Below, one piece after another: positions 16,421-30,100 of a stretch of DNA of 64,000 bases. The stretch is from Piscicola geometra. Its lineage: Eukaryota; Annelida; Clitellata; Hirudinida; Piscicolidae. The first letter of the stretch is position 1. Each line of letters opens with the position of its first letter. The position numbers were made by a program, and so were the translations under genes. Under the pieces are notes generated by a model. That model did no database searches. It was not told where the DNA came from and saw only the letters and a list, made by a program, of their open reading frames with translations. The DNA lies in contig OX030960.1 in NCBI GenBank assembly GCA_943735955.1, positions 3,550,233 to 3,614,232 on the forward strand, read 5' to 3'.

Positions 16421-19400
16421 ATGGCTTTTTCTCAGGTCTTTAATTATTACAATTCAGTCATTAAAATGTACATTCATTTTATTAGCCATATGTTCCGTTT
16501 CAAAAATATCCACATATACATTCAATAATCTGAACTACATAACCCTTTAAATATATTTTCCACAACTTCTAGAAAATCTATTACAAGCAGTAATACAACC
16601 TACTGTAAAACTTACTATCTAAATAGCCAAATCAGACTATAAAAATAAATAACATTCTTTAAAATATTCAAAACACTTTCAGTCAAAAGTTGACCCAGAG
16701 AAGATTTTCACAAAGCAGCAAAAGATCGGAAAGGGCTCGTTCGGCGAGGTGTACAAGGGCATAGACAAGAGGAGTCAGACAACAATCGCCATTAAGATCA
16801 TCGACCTGGAAGAGGCGGAGGATGAATTGGACGACATCCAGCAGGAGATCATTGTCCTCTCACAATGCAACAGTCCCTACATCACCAAGTACCATGGTTC
16901 CTATCCCAAGGTTTTGTATTTACTTCTTGCTGCTGCTAGTTTTGTAGAATTTTTTGAAAAATAACTGTATACAGAAATATTATTAATATTGAATCTCAAA
17001 ATATATTTAAAATCTGAAAAGTCATTTCATAAATCTCAAAGCACTACCATTGCAACAACAAGAACTTCACCCCCACTACCATTGCAACGACAGGACACCA
17101 AGTTATGGATCATAATGGAGTACCTCGGGGGCGGTTCGGCACTCGATCTGATGAAGGCGGGCGTCTTCGAGGAGGCGTACATCAGCATCATCCTCAGGGA
17201 GGTGCTCAAGGGCCTCGACTACCTCCACTCCGAGGGCAAACTGCATCGAGACGTTAAAGGTTTTTCGCCTTGCTTGGTTACGTGTTGTTGTTGGGTGGTG
17301 TGCTATTGGTTGGTTGGTTGATTGGTGGAAATGAATTGTGAGTTGCATGATAGAGGCTGTGGAATCAATAAGATGGAGGTTATTGTGCTTGTTATATTGA
17401 TTAGATGCCTAAAATTGAAAGACATTTCTTATCCCCATTCCATCTTTTCAATCCATCAACAGCTGCAAACATCCTGCTATCCGAGAAAGGAGAAGTCAAA
17501 ATGGCTGACTTTGGAGTGGCTGGTGGGTCATTCTATTAAATGAATACAAATATTCATTGTTTATCTAAAATATAAAACCTTTTAAAAATTAGAAAAACGC
17601 CGAAAATTATGTAAAGCTAAAAATCTCTTAAACGCCAAAAAATAGTTAAAGTAAAAAACTGAAAAAATATTTGAAGTAAAAAAACTATAAAAACAAAAAA
17701 ATTAAGCTCAAGACAAAACTGAAGCATAAAAAAGTATTTAATAGTCAAAAAATATTTACAATCCAAAAGTGAAAACCTCTAATCTTCCAGGTCAGTTGAC
17801 AAGCACCTTGAACAAGAGGAGCACCTTTGTAGGCACGCCCTTCTGGATGGCCCCTGAGGTGATCAAGCAAACGCCCTACGACTGCAAGGTGGGTGGGTTG
17901 TTGGGGGGGGGGGGGTTGGGTGGGAGGTGGAGGTTGGATTGGTTGGGGGGGGGGTTGGATTGGTTGGTTGGTTGGGTGGGGGTGGGTTGGTTGGTTGCTG
18001 GTTGGTGGGATGGTTGGTAGGTAGGTAGCACTTACCACAACTACCTACCCCCTTCACAACCAGCCACTCAACCAAAACCACCCTACTCTCACACTCACTC
18101 CAAACCATCATAACATTTTCCCACTATAACCACTCCAACCATACAACCACTCCACCCACAACCACTCCACCCACAATCACTCCACCTTCAACCACTCCAC
18201 CCACAACCACCACCACCACCACCCACAACCACTCCACCCACAACCACTCCACCCATACAACCACTCCACCCACAACCACTCCAACCACCACCACCACCAC
18301 CCACAACCACTCCACCCACAACCACTCCACCCACAACCACTCCACATACAACCACTCCACCCACAACCACCCCAACCACACAACCACTCCACCCTCAACC
18401 ACTCCACCCACAACCACCACCACCACAATCACTCCACCCACAACCACTCCACCCACAACCACTCCGACCACACAACCACTCCACCCTCAACCACTCCACC
18501 CACAACCACCACCACCACAATCACTCCACCCACAACCACTCCACCCACAACCACTCCGACCACACAACCACTCCACCCACAACCACTCCGACCACACAAC
18601 CACTCCACCCACAATCACTCCACCCACAACCACTCCAACCACACACCACCACAGGCGGACATCTGGAGTCTGGGCATCACGGCGATCGAACTGGCACAGG
18701 GCGAGCCACCCTACTCCGACCAGCACCCCATGAAGGTGCTCTTCCTCATCCCCAAGGACCAGTCGCCCCAACTGCCGACCACCTTCAGCAAGGCCTTCAG
18801 GGACTTCGTCGACTGTTGCCTCAATAAGAATCCGGAAAATGTTTGGAGGGCGTGAGGGGGGAGTGGGTTTGGTGGTGCTTGATGGTTGAGTGGTGTGTTG
18901 AGATGTGGAAGGAGGTGGGTGAGTGGATGGGTTGTGTGTTGAAGTTAGTGAGCTGGGAGATGATAGTGGAAGTTCCAAGATATCATAATTTTTCAAGCTT
19001 CTATCTATCTTTGCGGTTTTTTTCTTATCCATCCACCCATCCATCCATTCCACCCCAACCCATCAAAACCATTCCATCCACCCATCCATCCATCCCACCC
19101 CTACCCACCAAAACCATTCCATCCACCCATCCATCCATCCCACCCCTACCCACCAAAACCATTCCATCCACCCATCCATCCATCCCACCCCTACCCACCA
19201 AAACCATTCCATCCACCCATCCATCCATCCCACCCCAACCCACCAAAACCATCCCATCCATCTTCTAACGCCAGCGACCAACGGCGAAAGAACTCCTCAA
19301 ACACAAGTTCATTTCGAGGGCCAAAAAGGCTTCTTTCCTCACCGAACTAATCGACCGCTTCCGATCCTGGAGCGCCAAAAACGACCTCTTGGGGGAGGTG

Positions 19401-21083
19401 GCCGATGGAGGGGGGGAGGGGCTTGAAGATGGGGGAGAGGGTGGTGGTGGAAGTGGTGGTGGGGGTGGAGGTGGGAAGAGAGGGGAGGTGGATGATGATG
19501 ATGATGATCCTGCCCGGTTCCGGAACTTGACGTTGTTAGTGTCATTTGTAAGATGATGTAACAAATAGAAAACAATTGTAAGTAATTGTAATTATAAATT
19601 ATAAATATGCTTATTTGTGGGATTTTTTGTGTAATATAATTGTCCTAAATAATTCATTTTAATTCTAATCGTAAAAATCTTTATCATCATCATCATAACC
19701 ATCATCATCTCCATCATCATCATCATCATGATCGTCATCATATCGCAGGAAGGACAACTCCGATGGTTGGCTGTGGAAGACTGTGAGGCAGAAGGCATTT
19801 TCGAATGGCACTCTTGATGATGATGATCATGATCATGATGATGATGATGAGCGAAAAGAAGAGACTCAATCATTGGTTATCATCATCACCATTCTTGCAA
19901 ACAATAAGAATAATGATAACAGTCATCATCATCATCATCGTAATCATTATCATAATTTTAATACTTTTTTATTCGAAACTTTGTCAGTTAACATTTATTT
20001 TTCTCAAATAACTCATAACTCTTGAATGGAACACTCATTCAGGATTCATCTGACTCTCCACCCATCCTACCGCCCCCTATCGAGTTTTCTTTACCACCCC
20101 CTTTTGAATTCTCGTCACCTCCTCCTCCTCTTCCCCCCTCACCTCCTCCTTCACCCCCTCCTTCCCCTCCTCCTTCTCCTCCTCCGTTTTCTTCTCCCCC
20201 TCTTCCTTCTTCTCCACCACCACCTCTCTCACTTCCCGTATGTTATTTTCCTATGTTAATTTGTTGAAGGGATTTATTTTTTAAATTCTACAAAATTCTA
20301 TTATTTATTTGTTTCAAGCCGGCTGAAAAAGCAAACGAAAGTGACCTTAGATCGTCTGCCATCTACCGAATTCTGCAAGAGGTGAGGATTATTCATCCAC
20401 ACGCACACACACACACAAATACACATACACACACATACATATACACACATACACACACACACACATACACATACATACACACACACATACACACACACAC
20501 ATACATACACACACACATACACATACACACACATACACACACATACACACACATACATACACACACACATACACATACATACACACACACATACACACAC
20601 ACATACATACAGACATTCCTTAACGAACATTCGCTAGGCGCATGCTTTTTATCATTTTAAATGTTCTCCCAGATGCAGGGTATCGAAAAAGTATCATCAT
20701 CATCAGCATCACCACCAAAACACCGTCCTTTGCCACCGACACCACCCCCACCATTATCATCATCATCACGAGCGGCGGCATCATCATCATCATCACAAAT
20801 GCCCCCACTATCATCATCTCGAAATAATATAGCTTCTTCTTCATCATCTTCCTCACGACCACTACCACCACCACGACCACCACCTTCATCATCATCATCA
20901 CCATCGTCATCATCATCATCATCATCACCGTCTTCCAAATTAGCGGGCCAACTGCAAAGCTTGAACCTGGGTAGTGACCTTTTAGATTCACTTTTAGTTG
21001 ACCTCCTTTCTGGCTTCCTTGACGACCGCTACTTTAATGCGGTCGATAAGAAAAAAGCTATCGATAAATTACTTAGTAAGTGA
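16421..21083 (+). CDS. Germinal-centre kinase III, paralogue B, with low-complexity C-terminal tail
   Basis: Second GCK-III kinase, opposite in orientation to paralogue A. Exons: 16683-16910, 17094-17259, 17463-17522, 17791-17888, 18655-18840, 19275-19547, 20043-20237, 20319-20381, 20673-21083, all in phase. The first coding exon is uncertain; 16421-16435 (MAFSQ, phase 0) fits but has a weak donor. Kinase motifs: [68 protein letters not shown]. The kinase is intact and probably active. After LLKHKFI and FLTELIDRF the family's usual acidic linker is replaced by a Gly/Asp block, then a Pro-rich block (SPPPSPPPS repeats), then a Ser/Pro block, ending in a helical [19 protein letters not shown] segment that may stand in for the dimerisation domain. 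Total about 560 aa against about 425 for A. The tail exons coincide with GGT/GAT, CTC and ATC microsatellites. Confidence 0.88.
17889..18654. repeat. GT-rich head and CCACCCACAACCACT repeat in GCK-III B intron
   Basis: The intron between the 17791-17888 and 18655-18840 exons starts with about 130 bp of G/T-rich sequence (G runs, GGTTGGTTGG). It ends with over 500 bp of tandem 14-16 bp CCACCCACAACCACT units that run straight into the acceptor. The two halves are largely complementary in composition. Confidence 0.9.
19027..19262. repeat. 45-bp minisatellite in GCK-III B intron
   Basis: Five copies of a 45-bp CCATCCACCCATCCATCCAT-type unit (ctaccc marks at 19101, 19146, 19191). The array lies just upstream of the exon at 19275. 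Since 45 is a multiple of 3, several frames stay open without being coding. Confidence 0.92.
19681..19960. repeat. (ATC)/(GAT)n interrupted repeats in GCK-III B intron
   Basis: Blocks of ATC on the left and GAT on the right (19686-19735 and 19814-19852), then ATC again at 19921-19940. The opposite orientation allows short hairpins. The segment is intronic between the exons ending at 19547 and starting at 20043. Confidence 0.8.
20398..20612. repeat. (CA)n/(CATA)n microsatellite in GCK-III B intron
   Basis: About 215 bp of ACAC with regular CATACA interruptions, filling most of the intron between the exons ending at 20381 and starting at 20673. ORFs made of Cys/Val or Thr/His here are repeat artefacts. 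Confidence 0.95.
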
Positions 21084-24000
21084 TGTGCCCGATGGGAAGA
21101 TGGAGAGGAGGAGGAGGATGATTGTGGTGATGCTGATGATGTGATGATGATGACGATGATGATGATGATGATGATGGTAAGGAGGAAGAGAGGGAGAAGG
21201 AGTGGGTTGATGATAATGTCGAAGATGATTAAGGCGTGATTTTCAAAAAGAATATATATAAATTCACATATTTATATCGTCGCTGTCAATATTCATTTGT
21301 AATCGGATCTCAATCAAGTTAGGCACATAATACTTCTCGCCACTTCTTGCAGGTTGTGCTTGCGATTGACAGGCCCTCAGTATTTACCGTATTTACTGCA
21401 TGCACAGTGCATTTGCACACGAACTCTTCATAAACCGGGTGTATATATTTCGCTTTGAGGCATTCTTGAATAATTCTGCCTCATGAATTAGCTTGTGAAT
21501 GCAAGCAACTTGGGAGGCGTGTGCTCAACAAAGACGGTGTATAAGACGCAGGCTAAAGTGTTGCTTTCCTACTCTGCCACATAATAACAATACTAATAAT
21601 AATAATACGATAATAAATAATAATAGTAATCATAGCTCCGCATCTCCCTTTTCAACGAGAAGCTCTTCCTTTCAGCGAGACATAGACGATTTACATCAAC
21701 GGAGATTTCCTACTCTTGCTCGTTCAAAACGCCTCTATCCACCTCTAATGGCGCCAACAGTGATACTCTGGTGTTGCTACTGCACACACACGTGAAAAGT
21801 TGGACTTCGGGTAGGATGATGTGATAAATATCCCTGTATAGGGCGATTTCTTAACAGTATTGCGTTCACTCAGTGCGTTGAGTGGAAAGATAAATTGAAA
21901 TTCATTAATTTATTCTTTGATACTTTTATTAGACTATTTATTTAGATTTTCTCTCATTCACCATCGCGCTAATACCGCCATATGTCTTCTGATTTGTGCG
22001 GAGAATGCTTGTAAATAAGTGAAATAAATGCAAGCGTCTGCCTTGCGTGAAGCCTTTTAAACTACCAGATTGTACATATAGAGAAGACAAGAGCATCAAT
22101 TTCATATTGTCATAATGCACACTTTTCTCAGTAGACGCTTCTAACCCTCAATCCATCTTGAATTCATAGTGCTTTTCTAACGTGACTACCCATAAATTAT
22201 TTATATGTCTTTTTTTAAGCTTATTTTTTCTATATACAGTTTGTTTATGTGGCGTGTGGTGTGTGTTAATTAGTCGCCTGAAGCTTCATCTCGGAGCCCA
22301 CTGCGTTTGACCTTTCTTGGCTATAAAAATGAGCGTTTTACGATTTTTTCAATTTAATAAATTTTATTTGTATTCTTCGCTCTTGTGACTTTAATTATCG
22401 GACCTTTGAATTGTGCGCTGGCACGCTCTGAAGCGATCAGAGTCATCCTTATTAGAATATTTCATTTCATTCAATCAAGCTTTCTTCTTTTTGAAACTTC
22501 AATCAATCGATCCTTCCATCTCCTCCCACTCCGCCCCGTGCGTGCGTCTTCCATTCATGCAATCACACGCACTTTTGAGGCGTCTTTCTCGTCTGCCGAT
22601 TAATCTCAATCTGCGACCTGCTTATGCTTTAGTAATCGCAATAAACCACATCTCTCGCCCATCCATCTCGCCTTTTGAAATTTTCATTGATTCGCAAACC
22701 GGAATGATTATTCACTGTTCATCTACCGAACGGAATTCTCATGATTTCGCTTTCTTGCCCACTTATTCTTCCACATCTTCTCGGCAATGCAACTTTTTTT
22801 CCGTTTTTCTATTAAAAATTCATCGAAAAATTATTCGAAATATATGCAAAATTGTATTTAACTCAATATATTTTTCATCAAAAGTTCATTTTCCATTCTT
22901 CTTCCCTCCATTCTCCCTTCATCCTTCATCCTCCCTGCATCATTCACTACCACACAGAAATAACACACTTTTTCTTGCTTCTATTTGTTTGAAGGAAATT
23001 CCCATTAAAGCTCTCAAACATCAATCATTAATTTCCTATTTGAGGATGTGCTGTTTGTAACTGTGTTCGCGTCGTTTGGCTGTGTCGCCAGGTGGTGTGA
23101 ATCATGTGCTTAGTGAACAACAGCGAGGGTCATTGAATAGGCCTTTTTGGCTTGCGCTTGCATGTATTTCGAAGCAGACGACTATGACGTGTAGCACTTA
23201 CTTGACATGCCATTGGGCGCGAGAAGGCTTCATGAAAAACAATTGGGGTATTGAAATTAGTGGTTGTTGAAATTAATAAGAAATATTTAAATTCATTTTT
23301 AATTGGATTGAAATAATTTAATATTTAAGGGCCTTTCAAAGACCGAATGAATCATTCAAGGAATTGTTTGCATTATTTAAAAAAGAATATTTATATTAAT
23401 GCCAGATTAATTTTATATTTGCGTTTAAACTCTGAATTATAGTGACATTTATCATTTGAACTAATAACAAAGCTATATGGATGTAATTTCCAGCGAGAAT
23501 AAACTCTTGAACATCTCAAATAAACCAAAAATAATCATGAAAACTTGCGGCAATCAGGCTTGCATTATGCATTATTCCGCACTGCGGCGATTTGATGTGT
23601 GAGAACACACTCGAAAGATTGTTCATTTCAACATTTTGTAAATTATTCGGATTTCCCGGAAGAATCTTAAACTACTTCCTTCACTGCGTATTATTTGATA
23701 CTCTGTGAACTTAGCATTCTCAAGTTGCACTCTCCACTTATCCACACTTCCTTTCCATGCCTCAGAATCAGTCTTTAAGGCCTACATACAAGGCCCACTC
23801 ATGCATCCAGTCTGTCCGAGATAACGTGAATCGTGATTTAGAATCGTTTCAATCAAGAGGCATGTAGCAGAATTAGTAAAAAAAAGAATAATTTTTTCAT
23901 TATCTTGCTCAAAACACACAGTTCTGGCGTGAAAGTCCGTAAAAGTTTTTTTTAACGATTTATTTGCAATCCTTAAAAATCTAAATGTACTTCATTGTAT

Positions 24001-24174
24001 CATCGCTTCCAAAAAGGTTTCAAATAAAATATTAATTCAATTTATTCAACAAAATAACGATTTCAAAGGGGTGTTCAAGTAGTCTCCATGACGAATGACC
24101 GGTGCATTCCATGAATGCAACGGGCATTAATCTCGAGGAAATAACGATGAAGAGTATCGATGATGAATCACTGT
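21084..24174. other. 3-kb region without a recognisable gene
   Basis: Holds the GCK-III B 3' end, a GAT/GAGGAG repeat at about 21100-21180, then about 2 kb of less AT-rich, non-repetitive sequence (about 21330-23280). A 215-codon ORF on the plus strand (22413-23060) has no recognisable motif and a C/T-rich composition, so I leave it unannotated. The block could be regulatory. Confidence 0.4.
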
Positions 24175-27100
24175 CTACACTTTCGTCTCCACCAAGCTTC
24201 TTTTGAGTTCTCTTAATTTAACGGACCCCTGAGTCTTGAGCTTGTTTTTCTTGTGCAATTTGTTTTCTTCAACATCGCTTCTGTCTCCATGGTTCTTGTT
24301 GTTGACGCTGTTGAGGGCGTCGTCGTTATTAGTGTCGTGGTCGTTGTGGCGAACGATATGTTTGTCATTTTTATATTTTTTAAACTTTTTTTTAGTTGGT
24401 TTGTTGTCTACATCTTCGTCAAGAACAAGCAGTCTTCCACACAGACCAGCATCGCTCAAACGTCTAAGGGTCTCTGATACAGGCGTCTGATTTTGCTTCT
24501 TAAGGGCGCCTTCACAGCTTCCACCACTGCAACTCGCCCCTTCAAACCTCCGGAAAGTGCCGGAAAATGTTTTTGCGAAATTGCTATCAGAGTCGTTGTA
24601 GTCGTTGTAAATGTCAAGGCGGGATGAGACGAAACACAGACGATGGAAGCTCGCCTGCTTGGTGCTGGTGCCGATGCTACTAGTAGTGGAGCGAGGAGAG
24701 GGAGGATGGGAGATCTTGAGCGAAAGAAAAGAAAGCATGTGGTTCAAAATGACAGCAAAGGAAAGCACGACGCTAACGACGAGAGTCATGATGATGATGT
24801 TTGTGACGTCACATGAGAAAATACAAAAAAGAAAACAGGTTCTCCAGTAATCCGTTTCCATGGCCACCAGGAATTGTTCATTTCCGGCTAGACCAACTGA
24901 TGAAGGGTTTATGTTTTTTAATTTCAATAAAATGAGTATTGTGTATTTGAAAAAAAAAACTGCTGCTGTAACTATGACTTTAAAAAACCCCCCTTATAAG
25001 TTTTTTCACAACTGTATTAGAGCGTGCTGTGACGCGGTGTGGCGTGAACTGGAATTATTTTTTGAGAATATTTGTTTGGAAGCATTTTAACGTGAAATTA
25101 TCTTTTTAAAAAATTACTCAAAAAGTATTTAAAGACATCTTTAAAACGGGGAGCAAAAATAACTTTGGTGTTCGCCGTCAAGTCATTATAGCTGTGCAAC
25201 ATCATATTATGCGCCTTTGTGTTTCTGTGTGTAACTTATTTTAAAACTGTTTTTTCCCCAGATATTTATTCTGAGCTGCTTAATGAATATTTATTCATCT
25301 ATCTTTTTTTCCAATTCTTCCTTTAATTAGTTTATTAATTCTTCTATTCGGACGGCCATTCTTTGATCCAACTTGATCACCGTAAGCCATTGTATCGATA
25401 CCGACAGCTCCCAAGGGGCCTCTTCAGGTCATTTCATGCTTCAATTTCACATTCCATAAATAAACATTTGCAACGGAAAAATCTTCTATTGCACTTTATT
25501 TATTTTTATGTCTATAACTTCATAACAATCGGGATTTTTATTTGAACACTTTATTATTTATATTCTATAAATTCTAATTTACATTGCTTTAATTTTGTTT
25601 TAACAAAAGTTATGTATCTTAAGTTCAGAATTCCTGAAAAAGTTGTTTAATCAATTCCGCATTAAAGGATTAAACAAAATGAGAATAGAGTGTTACTTGG
25701 ATTCTTTTCTTTTTGTGAATATTCCACAAACACTTTGCTGATCGCTAGAGTTGGCCACAACATTTTTTCAGATCCAGTAGCTTTTTTGTTATCAACTGAA
25801 CAATGGGGTGAATTAAAATTTAAAATTGTAGGCCTAATGACAGTTTAAAATATACTTTTAATTAAATGAAAATTGTAAAGGATAAAAATAAACTTGAGTT
25901 GATGGCTCGATCCAAAAGAATCCATTGTGCAAGGTCATGTTGCATGGCGTGGTTGTTGAAGAGCTGCTGGTATAATACTTTTCTTGAAAATATGCTTCCG
26001 TTAATTCTTTTTCTGTTGTCGGATGCTTGTAAGAGAGGCGGTTGTGAGTGATGAGGGGCGTGAAACAAGTGTGAGTCGTCGTAAAAACACGAATTAGAAA
26101 ATATGTTTTCTGGGCTACATATTTCACGTATTTGTTGGTTCTTGCAAAGAAGATGCTGTGAAGCAGAATCTTGATTGCCTCTAAAAAATATATCTTGGGA
26201 ATATACGGGCTGGAGAGGGAGGTTTACTTGGTGGTTGAAGTGATGCAAAATTCTGAATCTGTTGTGGAAGCCTGTTTTCAAAAGGTTTATTTGCGACAGA
26301 GAGCAAATTGAAAGAATGACGAAAATAAGACAAATAGTCTGGAAAAAAAAGTGAACAAAGAAGACTGTAAGACGCTTTGGTGCGAGGGGTGGAAGGTGGA
26401 TAGGGGGGCAGAGGGAAAAAGCTACATTCGACTTGCTACAAACTGCTTGCAACTGCGCCGCAGAAGTTGTCTCTTTTGTGTGGTAGCCTTGATTGAAGGC
26501 ATCAGCCTTTTTGGTAGCTTTGTTTAGTGTAGCATCGGCGTGAAGGACTTTAGGCATCGATTTATCGTGCATCTGGGAACGAGGCTTTGTGGGATTTCGG
26601 ATAAAAAGCACAGCAGTAAATTGGTTGCAGTCAGCCTTTTTATGAAAACTTTTCCTGGGAGCTTCGATCGTGATTTGCAGTCTTGTAAGACGATACAGCG
26701 TCAGCATCAAGTCCATCACAAGCAACACAGCCTTCAAAATCCACCATTGCGAAATCGATAGCAGCTCTTCGGGGTTAGAAAATCTCTCACGACATCCTTC
26801 TGCGGAAACGCTATTTTCTTTGTGTTTGTGTACATCTTTGACGTTTGACTTAATGTTTCTGAAGAAAATTATGTTTCGTTTCTCATTCACGTGTCTTAGA
26901 TTTTTTATATTTACTCTAAAAGACATTTCTTTAATAGTTTTTATAAATGAAGTTTTTCGAAGAGAAATACGAGATGTATCTTCTTTGAACCTTCGAAATG
27001 GAATTTTACGATAAAACTTTCATTTCGAGTTAATTTAGTATTCATAACTTTTAAAATGACAAAGAAATTTCGTTAAACAGCCTTGAGCGTCTAAATTAAA

Positions 27101-30100
27101 TATGTAATACACCTCTTATAAGAATAAATTCTTTTGTGCAATTTCTAGAGCGAAAAAAATGAAACTTTTCTCACACATATGAACGCAATAAAATTCAATT
27201 TAATTAAGAAAAACCTCGAAAGCAGATTTCTCTCCCTGGGAAGTGACAACTGCATGCAAGAACCTTCAGGCATCGGAAACTCATCTATTGACAATCGAGT
27301 GATGTTTGAAACTTTGCGTAGACAAACAAAAACCCACATTTCATTAAGTCTCTGATGCATTCTGGTTCTTGAAGAAGCTATCTTACTTTGAAAAATGATA
27401 AAATTATTAAAATATTTTTTTAGTTTTAGATGCAGAGACTCGTATGATTTGAAGAGTATTTTCATGCTTGAGACAACAGATGCAGATTGCAAAGGCTGTT
27501 CGCTGGGGTGGCTTAGAAGGTGAAGGCATGAAGAGAAGTGGCTATTGTTTTTTACTTTTCCAATCGATTCTCCCATGCCATCGTTTCCAGTCCCGTCAAC
27601 TGGCATATGGTTCTTAGAACAATCATTAAGAGCTGCTCTATCGTCCAAGCGACTTCTTGCAGCGATGGAATTTCTAATTGTTAATATCGTCTCTTGTATC
27701 TGATTATTTGATCTGCCTATCAAGTAAAGCGTATTTGCCTGACAATCATTTGTCATTGTCATTCCCTCAAAAGTATCACTATCTTCTTCATCTGCTTCCT
27801 CATTAAACTCTTCATCTTTATTCATGAAGGATTCATCTTTATCCTCTTCTTTAATCATCATTATTCCCCGATTCATTTTTTCCCGTAAAGAAAAAACTTT
27901 TTCATGGGGTTTTTTGTTGATAGATCTGAGAGCTTCTGTTTCGAATTTACTTCTTAGAGGAGTTGAAGCCGAATTGAGAGTTTTTCGGTACGGTGAGAAG
28001 TGGAGGAGTGCCTGCATCCAGAGGCTGTTGTGCTCACAAGGAGAAAGTTGTGGGCCCTCGTTTCTGATTAAAAGTTTTTCAGCAGTTCCACATGTTTCGA
28101 AAAACACAAAAAATATCGACAGAGACAGAAAGACTCCAAGAGCCATCGAATAAATTAGATAAGACAGGATTAACAAAAAGTGCTTTCTTGGCGTGTACTT
28201 CACTGTGAAATTTAAATCAACTTTGGAGCACATGCAAACTCTAGTTTTCTTGCTTCTAAACAAACGACATATTCTTTCGTGAGAACATGGCAGATTGTAG
28301 AAGAGGCAAACCGCGTTTACGCTGAGAAGCAGAAACGAAGATAACAAGAACAAGCAGACAATCATCTTCCTTCTCCCGTCGTTAGTCTCTTTTTGTTGCT
28401 CTGAAACCGAATAATTAGCCTCGTTTTGAAACTTTTTTTTTCTTTTTAGAAAATGTATATCTTTGCTCTCAATTCTCTCGTGGTTCAAATAGTACTCCCA
28501 GGTCCTTGGGCCATCTCCGATTTGAACGTAAAAGCTTTTGAATGAATGTGGCGCGGTGGGCAAGTTGAACTTTACGAAGAAAGGCTGTTTATTTAGAATG
28601 AGAAGGTCGTTACTGTAGAGCTCCTCTTGCGCTGTTAGGTCTGTCACTGTCACTGATAAATAAGCAGGCTTGTTATTTCTGTTGTATTTTCCTGTGGAAG
28701 GGATGATGTTGATGCTGGTGTTGGTAATGGGATGGTGATGGTGAGATGAGGTTTCTGCTGATGAGGATGATGGTAAAGATGATGGTAAAGATGATGGTGG
28801 AAGATAATGGGATTGATGATCAAGATAATGATGGCGATGATGACCGAAATAGATAAAAGGTTAGTTTATGAGACGGATTGATGAGTTGGATTATTGCTAT
28901 TTTAGATGGCTTCGATTTTCCATATGTTGGTAAGCTACAGTCTTGGTTATGGTGACACAGGCAAGTATCGTTTCAATATATCTGAAAGGCTTAGCATTCA
29001 AGGAATTGCATTATTTAAAAATCAAAATTTGTTAGTTGTGGTATTTGACTTTAAGAAATTGTTTTTTCTTTTTCTATTAAAATGAAACTCATAAATAAAG
29101 ACAAGATTCTTTAATTTCCCAAACAAAGCAACAGGGTGGTTGCGTGTGGAAGTGAAAAAGATAAAGTGAAAAAAAATCTTATATAAAATGTATCGAGTGT
29201 TTTTTATACTAAGCAAACAGTGTTCCATTTTAAAGTTTTCAAATGCAATCGAAATTGCTATGCACACAGCATGAAGCATGACGGGATGGCATTGCAAAGA
29301 CGCTATAGACTTAAACACACTGTTTGCAGAGGAAGTCATTATATGTTCTCAGGTGAGTTTTGCATTTATCGAAATATCGAAAAATCATCTTTCTCACCGG
29401 AAACTGAAAATATCACGTGCTTCTCGTCCGAGGCAGGAAGAAGTTGAATGGTGGGGGGCAGGCTGTGGTTGTCGGAGTTGTTGGGAAGCTGGAACCACCA
29501 CTTGAGGAGCGATTCCTGTCCTTTGAAGGGTGTATTAGGCTGCAGGTTGGGAGCAATTGATCAAGAAATGCCGAAATAAATTTAGAATAGTTTTTTCTAA
29601 AAACCCTTTTATTTATTGGGAAATATATTTATTTGTAGTTACTTTTGGTAAGTCTTTTGTGCTTGCTACATTTTTTTTTCGAGGTTATTTATTGGCCTGT
29701 TCTTTAGCATGTTTGCATGCTAAAGAACAATTTTCATGTATAACTATACAAAAGGTAGCATTGTAGGTTATTAATCTGCTCACTCAAGGCTGACATAGGG
29801 CCTCTTGTAACGCATACTCATAGTTCTGCTCAAACAAAATTGATGAAAGAAGATATTCATCAGGGGAGGAAGATTAAATTGTATATAAATCATTTTGTAA
29901 TAGAGAAATACCCTTGTTGTGGTCGCATTAATGCACAGAATCTACTTTCAATTCAGACTCTTATAACACTTCCAAACTTTACGAGAAGCCTTGAAACTAA
30001 TTTAAATCTATTTTTAAATAGCGCTTTCAAACAAGAAAGAGTCAAAAAATTAGGCAAAATTTAAAGTATGAATTTGGTGTGGCAAGAATCTAAGCAATTT

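Noticed and set aside
20022..20267. Proline-rich ORF as a separate gene
   Set aside because: It is an internal exon of GCK-III B with acceptor at 20042 and donor at 20238, in phase with its neighbours.
22413..23060. 215-codon plus-strand ORF
   Set aside because: No recognisable motif, C/T-rich biased residues, no splice context; likely chance.
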